From: Warburgia ugandensis
Taxonomy: Eukaryota; Streptophyta; Magnoliopsida; Canellales; Canellaceae
DNA length: 64,000 bases
Direction of reading: 5' to 3'
Assembly (NCBI GenBank): GCA_035236585.1
Contig: CP141135.1
Location: 8,528,001 to 8,592,000 of the forward strand
This document shows, piece after piece, positions 58,882 to 64,000 of this stretch. A program made the translations under genes and the position numbers. The notes beneath the pieces were generated by a model. It did not search any database. It saw only the letters and a list, made by a program, of their open reading frames with translations, and had not been told where the DNA came from. Positions within the stretch are counted from its first letter, which is position 1; each line of letters begins with the position of its first letter.

Positions 58882-60394
58882 CAATATATAGTAAAATAAA
58901 AATAACAACAACAATAATAATACGAGAAATGTAGTGAGTAACATGTAGAAAACTATACGGACACATTGGTAGTTTAACGAGTTACCTTCTGACTATCAGG
59001 AGAAAGAATATCTTTATTTGGTAGACAATTTTTAAGACATAATTACAGAGGTAGTTGTAATTATATTGGAGTTTGTAAGATACTTGAGGACATTTTTATA
59101 ACCTTTTGGATCGTAAATGAATGTCTACAAATCCCCAAATATTGTGGTCTTCTCCAAATTAGATCACAAGATTTTGCATACCAGGATTTGACTCTACTTG
59201 GATCTATCTAATCACAACCTTAATTTCATGTCCTAATCTAATCAGAATGGATCCAGTGGATTGTTTGGAACCATAAGCAGCCCCATAAACGAAAGGTGGA
59301 ACCTTGATTTTTGTTGGACTTCATGTTGCAGAGGGGGACATGCTGTTTACCGAAGGACCCAAAACATTGTCATTTTCTCATGCTAGTGGGCAAAGTTCAG
59401 TTTTAGGCTAGATCTTGCCGCTAATGGTGTTTGTTCATGGTTAGTATTCATAGGGGTAGTGCCTCCATGTTCTTAAGCAATGGAACACTGCCATCATCTC
59501 CTTCTCCTTGACTGTATGCTTTGTCTCATTCAGCTTTCAGCATTCATAGGCAATAGGGTGGCCTTCCTGTTCCAAGACTCCTCTAATTGCAAAATCAAAA
59601 GCGTCAGTGTGTACTTCAAAAGATTTAGTGTGATCCACCAACCTGAGAACTAGTTTAGCTGCCACTGGCTCTTTGAGTTCCTCAAAGGTCTCTTGACATC
59701 TTTCAGTCAAGAGTTATTCTTCCTTAGCAAATTTGTTAATTGAGCCTTTTCTCAACATCTAAACTAATTATCTTTAGGGTTGGTCATTTATGTTATAGAC
59801 TGGCAATGCGAGGATAAGATAACTATACATGAATAGTTTGATCCATGATTTTGTCATCCGCATGCTCAAAAAATTCCAGCTTGTCACTTTTGGGTCCCAT
59901 ATATGCTGGACGGATGAGATTGCAATTAGAGTCCCAGTAGAGTCCCTGCTCAAAAAGTGTGAAAGAATTCTGCAAACTTGTTGGGCCCCGCATCTTAATT
60001 TTTTGAGTGATCCAACTCATTCATTACATCTGAGTCCTTTAAGATAGGTGAATAATAAAACTCTCATCCAATAAATACTTGTAGCAGGTCGCTTTAATTG
60101 AAATATATACCGTATTAAGAATAAACACAATTCCATCCATATTTCAAAGGGAAGAACAAACAAGAGATGCATCTGTTGCGTGAGATTATTGGTACCACCC
60201 ATCTTGAGGGGCCACTAATTCTATTCCATAAAGGAATTGGATCACACATGATCAGCCGTTTATCTTGTAGGCTTCAGCACAGGAGGGTGAGCAAGTTTTT
60301 AAAATCAACGGTGTCGATTGATCCAAATGATAAGAAGGATATTTCAGTAAATTAAAAATATGCGCTTTTCTGAAACTGGAAATAACGTAACCCC
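58882..60394. other. Intergenic upstream of fibrillarin
   Basis: Contains a small Ty3/gypsy fossil (59380-59770). Otherwise no gene is supported; frames at 59823-60355 have no domain. A TGGGCC element occurs at about 59981. Confidence 0.4.
59380..59770 (-). mobile_element. Ty3/gypsy fossil, RT-RNase H fragment
   Basis: The - strand translation shows the junction of reverse transcriptase and RNase H typical of plant Ty3/gypsy elements (HTDAFDFAI, then GHPIAYE and CLRTWRHY). Only this internal fragment is recognised. No LTRs, gag or integrase are seen around it. It is broken and old. Confidence 0.7.
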
Positions 60395-60413
60395 AAAACC
60401 CTAAACCCTAAAC
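60395..60413 (+). promoter_or_regulatory. Telo-box motifs upstream of fibrillarin
   Basis: AAAACCCTAAACCCTAAAC lies about 110-130 bases before the fibrillarin ATG. Telo boxes (AAACCCTA) are frequent in plant promoters of ribosomal and nucleolar protein genes, close to the transcription start. Here the motif is tandem. The function is inferred from position and gene type. Confidence 0.65.
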
Positions 60414-60523
60414 ACTTTCACTATAAGTATTCCGCACAACCTCGTGGAATACTACCCCTCTCCGGTAGCCAGTCTCTGCAGGAATTTCACTGCAAGCGTA
60501 GTTCTTTCCAGTCAGCCCGAGAA

Positions 60524-61983
60524 ATGAGGCCTCCGAGAGGTAAATCTTTCGATTATTTCATTTGATTCATTAGTTGAAGTTTCTGTCTTTGTGCAATCTT
60601 TCTCTAAAAATCTTTTAATCAAAATGTTGTTTGCTGTTTCGTTTGATTTCAGGTGGTGGGGGATTCAGAGGAAGAAGTGATGGAGGAGGAAGAGGGGGGA
60701 GAGGAAGAGGTGGAGGTGGAGGTGGAGTTGGAGTTGGAGGTAGAGGAGGAAGAGGCCGTGGTGGTGGTGGCAGAGGTGGAGGAAGGGGCCGTGGAGGTGG
60801 AAGAGGTGGTGGAATGAAGGGAGGGAGTAAGGTTGTTATTGAGCCCCATCGCCATGAGGGAGTTTTCGTTGCGAAGGGAAAAGAAGATGCTTTGGTTACT
60901 AAGAATATGGTTACTGGAGAGAGTGTTTATGGAGAAAAGAGGATTGCTGTTCAGGTAATTTGTTATCTAGATGCAAAGATGTATTTATTGTTTTGCTTTT
61001 TGGGTTTTTGTTTACGTTAGTACTTGCCCATTTATATGGCAGAAATATAAGTGAAAATTACATATCATTAATCTGGTTTCAGGTAATTGCTCATCTGTCA
61101 GAAATACTTGTCATTATATTGAGATTTATTTATTATGTATTGCTGTTATATAAGTAAAGATTACATATATTGATTTAACTTTTTGCAGAACGAGGATGGT
61201 ACAAAGGTTGAATACAGGGTCTGGAACCCATTCAGATCAAAGTTGGCAGCTGCTATTCTTGGTGGCGTTGACAATATCTTTATTGTGAGCATTCTTTCTT
61301 GTCTCAGCGATGTTTAACATTTATTGTGGTTTACCCTGTTGCTTATAATATGAAGACATCATATTTCTCTGTTCTTTGCTTGAGAATTTCAGGGTATTTT
61401 ATATTTAAACAACTATCTGTTTTTGTTTATGCGGGGACACATCAGAGGATATTGTTCATTATTATAAAGTTTTGTCGTTTAATTTCATCTGAAACCATTC
61501 ATGTAGGGAAAACCTGTTTTTCCTCCTGATAAAGTGCCTGCTGAATTTCATTGCAGTTTCACTGTATCGTTTGTTGAATATCTCCTGAACTGTATACTCA
61601 CTGCTTTCAGACTCCTGGAGTCAAAGTCCTTTACCTTGGAGCTGCTTCTGGAACTACAGTCTCTCACGTTTCTGACATTGTTGGACCTGTAAGTTGACCG
61701 TAAGCTAAAGTGTTGTCATAATGCGGTGTGCTGTCCTTCTAGGAAGCATGCCTATTCATTATATTGTTACACTGATATTCTTTCTTATGCTGGTTTGTTC
61801 TGATAGACGGGTATGGTCTATGCTGTGGAGTTCTCTCATAGAAGTGGTAGGGACTTGGTTAACATGGCAAAGAAAAGAACAAATGTCATTCCCATTATTG
61901 AGGATGCTCGACATCCTGCCAAATACCGAATGTTGGTTAGCATGGTGGATGTCATATTCTCTGATGTTGCTCAGCCCGATCAG
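60524..61983 (+). CDS. FIB: Fibrillarin, exons 1-5 (3' end outside window)
   Basis: Exons 60524-60539, 60653-60954, 61189-61284, 61611-61688 and 61807-61983 join in frame for 249 residues. The rest (the ARILALNA-type end of the methyltransferase) is not in the window. Fibrillarin is the nucleolar 2'-O-methyltransferase of box C/D snoRNPs, acting on rRNA. After MRPPRGGG comes a Gly/Arg-rich (GAR) domain to about residue 62. Then [20 protein letters not shown], the N domain, and the AdoMet-binding start [20 protein letters not shown], followed by [13 protein letters not shown] and [12 protein letters not shown]. All are at the expected places. The tiny first exon (16 nt) is as in Arabidopsis FIB genes. 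Exon 5 ends in a GT donor, and intron 5 is at least 2 kb and carries two snoRNAs. The absence of later exons within 2 kb is explained by the window edge; truncation of the gene cannot be excluded. Confidence 0.95.
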
Positions 61984-62737
61984 GTCTGTGTTCTATGCCA
62001 CTTGTGTTAGTTTTGCTGTTTAGATGATAACTGTTGTTTTTAATTTTATTTGGACGGGAAATATAATGTAGCGAACTTGAGGTTACATCTAGTAGCTGTG
62101 CTGACTGCCAAATGCCATATGTTAATGTTTAGGATGTTGATTTTGTTTCGTGTTGAGTACTTTATGTCATTGTTGTTGTAACGTTTTAACCTTTTTTCTG
62201 GATTCTTCATCTGTTGGCCCATTTTATGTCTGTTTTACTCTTTGATTCATCTTTACTTTTGTCACATTGTAACCTTTTTGATATTTAATTTCTTTCCAAT
62301 TCTTTGTTATGTTGCCATTAAATCAATGTATTTACCAATAATTTTGTAAGTACCTAAATTAATTTTTTTTTCCAATCTTTTGATCTTCGACCTTTGTCAA
62401 TGGTTGTATTGACCATTTGATATCTCAAATTCTATTTTCCTGATTTATTTGCCATTGTATGTGATATATATGCACATACATGTTTACTACAGTGCATGTG
62501 TTGTCTGCTTTTGTTGTCTTTTGTTTCACTTGTTTAACTTTTATTACAATTTTCTTTTCTTATCTTAAGATTTAAGATTCAAGTGGAGTTTGAACTGTTA
62601 AAATTTACTTCCATTTCTTATTCTGGGGCCTTGATAATAAGTCACTCGAGAAGGGCATTGCTCTTCTTCTTCTAGAATTTTCAAAATGCTTTGAGGGACC
62701 CCGGTCTAACAGTTTTAAAGGTCCATTTCTACTATCA

Positions 62738-62808
62738 AGCATATGATGAGTCATACTCGGATTCCCCTTCAGGACATCTTGGATGATGCAACCCGAGTTT
62801 CTGATGCA
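62738..62808 (+). ncRNA. Box C/D snoRNA, U60f type, copy 1
   Basis: Box C ATGATGA at 62743-62749, box D CTGA at 62801-62804, an internal C'-like GGATGATG at about 62781, and a short terminal stem (GCAT with ATGC). The stretch ACTCGGATTCCCCTT before the presumed D' position is complementary over about 13 bases to AAGGGGAATCCGA, which I recall from the conserved 3' part of 25S rRNA. That would direct 2'-O-methylation of a G in the GGGG run. Arabidopsis fibrillarin genes are known to carry a U60f snoRNA in intron 5, the same position. It is processed from the host intron. Confidence 0.85.
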
Positions 62809-63135
62809 AAATATATTTTAGAACTTCATGTTCTGAGTGCAAATGTATTTCAATTTATGTATATGTTTTGCTGTCTTTTGCATATATATCCTTAAATCTT
62901 TTAAGATTTATTATCCCATGTGTGTAACTTGTTTGGATACTCCAAGAAAACTTAAAATTGGAACAAGTAAAGGTAAGTAATTATTTGCTTTTTTTTTGTG
63001 ATTATTTTTGCAGTAGATCCAGAAATTATCATATTCAATATAGCGGTTGTTAATCATTTATAACATTCAGTTTTGTGATGTTTATGTGTAAAATTTGAGA
63101 TGAAGCTACTGTCTCTCTTAATGTTGAAAATGTAT

Positions 63136-63208
63136 AAAGCATGTGATGAGTTACTCGGATTCCCCTTCAGGACATTCTGGATGATGTAGATTCGAGTTTC
63201 TGATGCTA
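63136..63208 (+). ncRNA. Box C/D snoRNA, U60f type, copy 2
   Basis: Second copy about 400 bp after the first. Box C GTGATGA at 63143-63149, box D CTGA at 63200-63203, and a clean 5-bp terminal stem AGCAT with ATGCT. The guide ACTCGGATTCCCCTTCAGGA is identical to copy 1, while the spacer before box D differs (GTAGATTCGAGTTT versus GCAACCCGAGTTT). The conserved guide and boxes alongside changed spacers suggest that both copies are under selection. Confidence 0.85.
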
Positions 63209-64000
63209 TTCAATAAAGAGATACACTAACAGTTTTTCTAGCTCATCCATGGAAGTATTTAACGTTTTCTTTTTGTCCTCTTTATGCTTAATGAAGGTGC
63301 ACAATGCTGAAATAGATGGTGCAATTCAAGGGTAGTGTTAATCATTACAGTGGGATGTGTAGCCATTTTGTGGACATGCTTTGATTGTATTTTTTGCCAT
63401 CTGTCAATTTATAGACTGTTATTGCCAGAAGATAGTTTAATCAGAGCAAAAATTTTCATGTATCTTCCGGCCATTGAAGCATGTGGTGAGTGTAAGACGA
63501 TGTAACTAGATTTAATGGATCTGTTGTGGTGAACTGGTGAACAACACTGTTATGTCCTGTGAAGTTAGTGAAACGATTGGAATATAACACTGTTTGTGGG
63601 TCATCATCATCAAGACCTTATCCCAATTAGGGGTCGGCCATATATTAAAAATTGAAACTAAGGAAGGATAGTAATGTTCCTTCGCGATATGAGACTCACT
63701 CTTGTACCACTGCTTCACACTCACACACCCAAAGCAAGGAGTATTGTTATTGCTTCCTTGTTTGAAACTCCTCAAAATGTGTTCCATCATTAAGAAAAAA
63801 CTAGTATTCTAGTTCGCTCTTTATCTTCCTCTTCTCTAACTACTATTTTGGGCTTTACATTTGCAAAATATTATTGACATATTATTCAAAAACTATTAAT
63901 AAAGTCACAAGTGCTACTCTAACAGAAAAGGGAGTGCGGATATGACAATGCAGGAAGAATGTATTAAAAAATGCTTTTACCCTAAAGCTAATGCGAGTTA
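63209..64000. other. Rest of fibrillarin intron 5 in the window
   Basis: Except for a 45-bp RTE LINE end at about 63602-63645, nothing is recognised and no further fibrillarin exon is found. Confidence 0.4.
63602..63645 (-). mobile_element. RTE LINE 3' end, ultra-short copy
   Basis: CATCATCATCAAGACCTTAT, CCCAATTAGGGGTCGGCCAT: the reverse complement of the RTE LINE 3' end (GGCCGACCCCTAATTGGGAT plus GAT tail). Severely 5'-truncated copy in fibrillarin intron 5. The match to the young copy at 39608 is close. Target duplication not identified. Confidence 0.8.

Noticed and set aside
60649-60855. - strand Ser/Thr-rich frame opposite fibrillarin
   Set aside because: Shadow of the GGN-rich GAR-domain codons on the other strand.

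Overview
The window is nuclear DNA of a flowering plant. It has GT-AG spliced genes with introns up to 5 kb, and families found only in plants: a FAR1-related (FRS) protein, a GPI-type aspartyl protease and a mitochondrial IF3 with a plant-type tail. It also has tRNA-derived Au SINEs, RTE- and L1-type LINEs, a plastid DNA insertion and long CT, CA and TTA microsatellites. Large introns and many old insertions would suit a magnoliid or another large-genome dicot-like lineage. That placement is inference; the sequence itself does not name a species.

Layout, left to right. 0-6.5 kb: GA-rich low-complexity DNA, a nuclear plastid insertion carrying the 3' half of trnV-UAC, Au SINEs, and a decayed segmental copy of the DsbA-like gene (about 3.45-5.3 kb). 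6.55-8.62 kb: an intact FRS gene in a single coding exon. 8.6-16.4 kb: gene-poor DNA with an old tandem duplication, a CT microsatellite and a MATE-transporter pseudogene (12.5-14.4 kb). 16.48-21.91 kb: an intact four-exon gene for a secreted DsbA/thioredoxin-fold protein, whose first intron holds a 145-bp hairpin MITE. 22-29.6 kb: intergenic DNA crowded with Au SINEs, a possible LTR fossil and local duplications. 29.65-36.57 kb: a ten-exon aspartyl protease. 38.35-55.33 kb: an eight-exon mitochondrial IF3 gene. Its introns carry a 5'-truncated RTE LINE with perfect target-site duplications, an apparently full-length but decayed RTE LINE with a foldback SINE inside it, and a Mutator-like element with inverted repeats of about 355 bp. 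57.0-59.8 kb: a decayed L1-type LINE and a small Ty3/gypsy fossil. 60.52 kb to the right edge: the first five exons of fibrillarin. Intron 5 holds two box C/D snoRNAs of the U60f type, and the remaining exons lie beyond the window.

All five live genes are on the + strand and look independently transcribed. Fibrillarin and the snoRNAs in its intron form a functional unit: fibrillarin is the methyltransferase of the box C/D particle, and the intron supplies guide RNAs for that particle. The most interesting signals are the duplicated intronic snoRNA, the foldback SINE, the MULE with captured coding sequence, the MITE hairpin, and a GC-AG intron in the IF3 gene.
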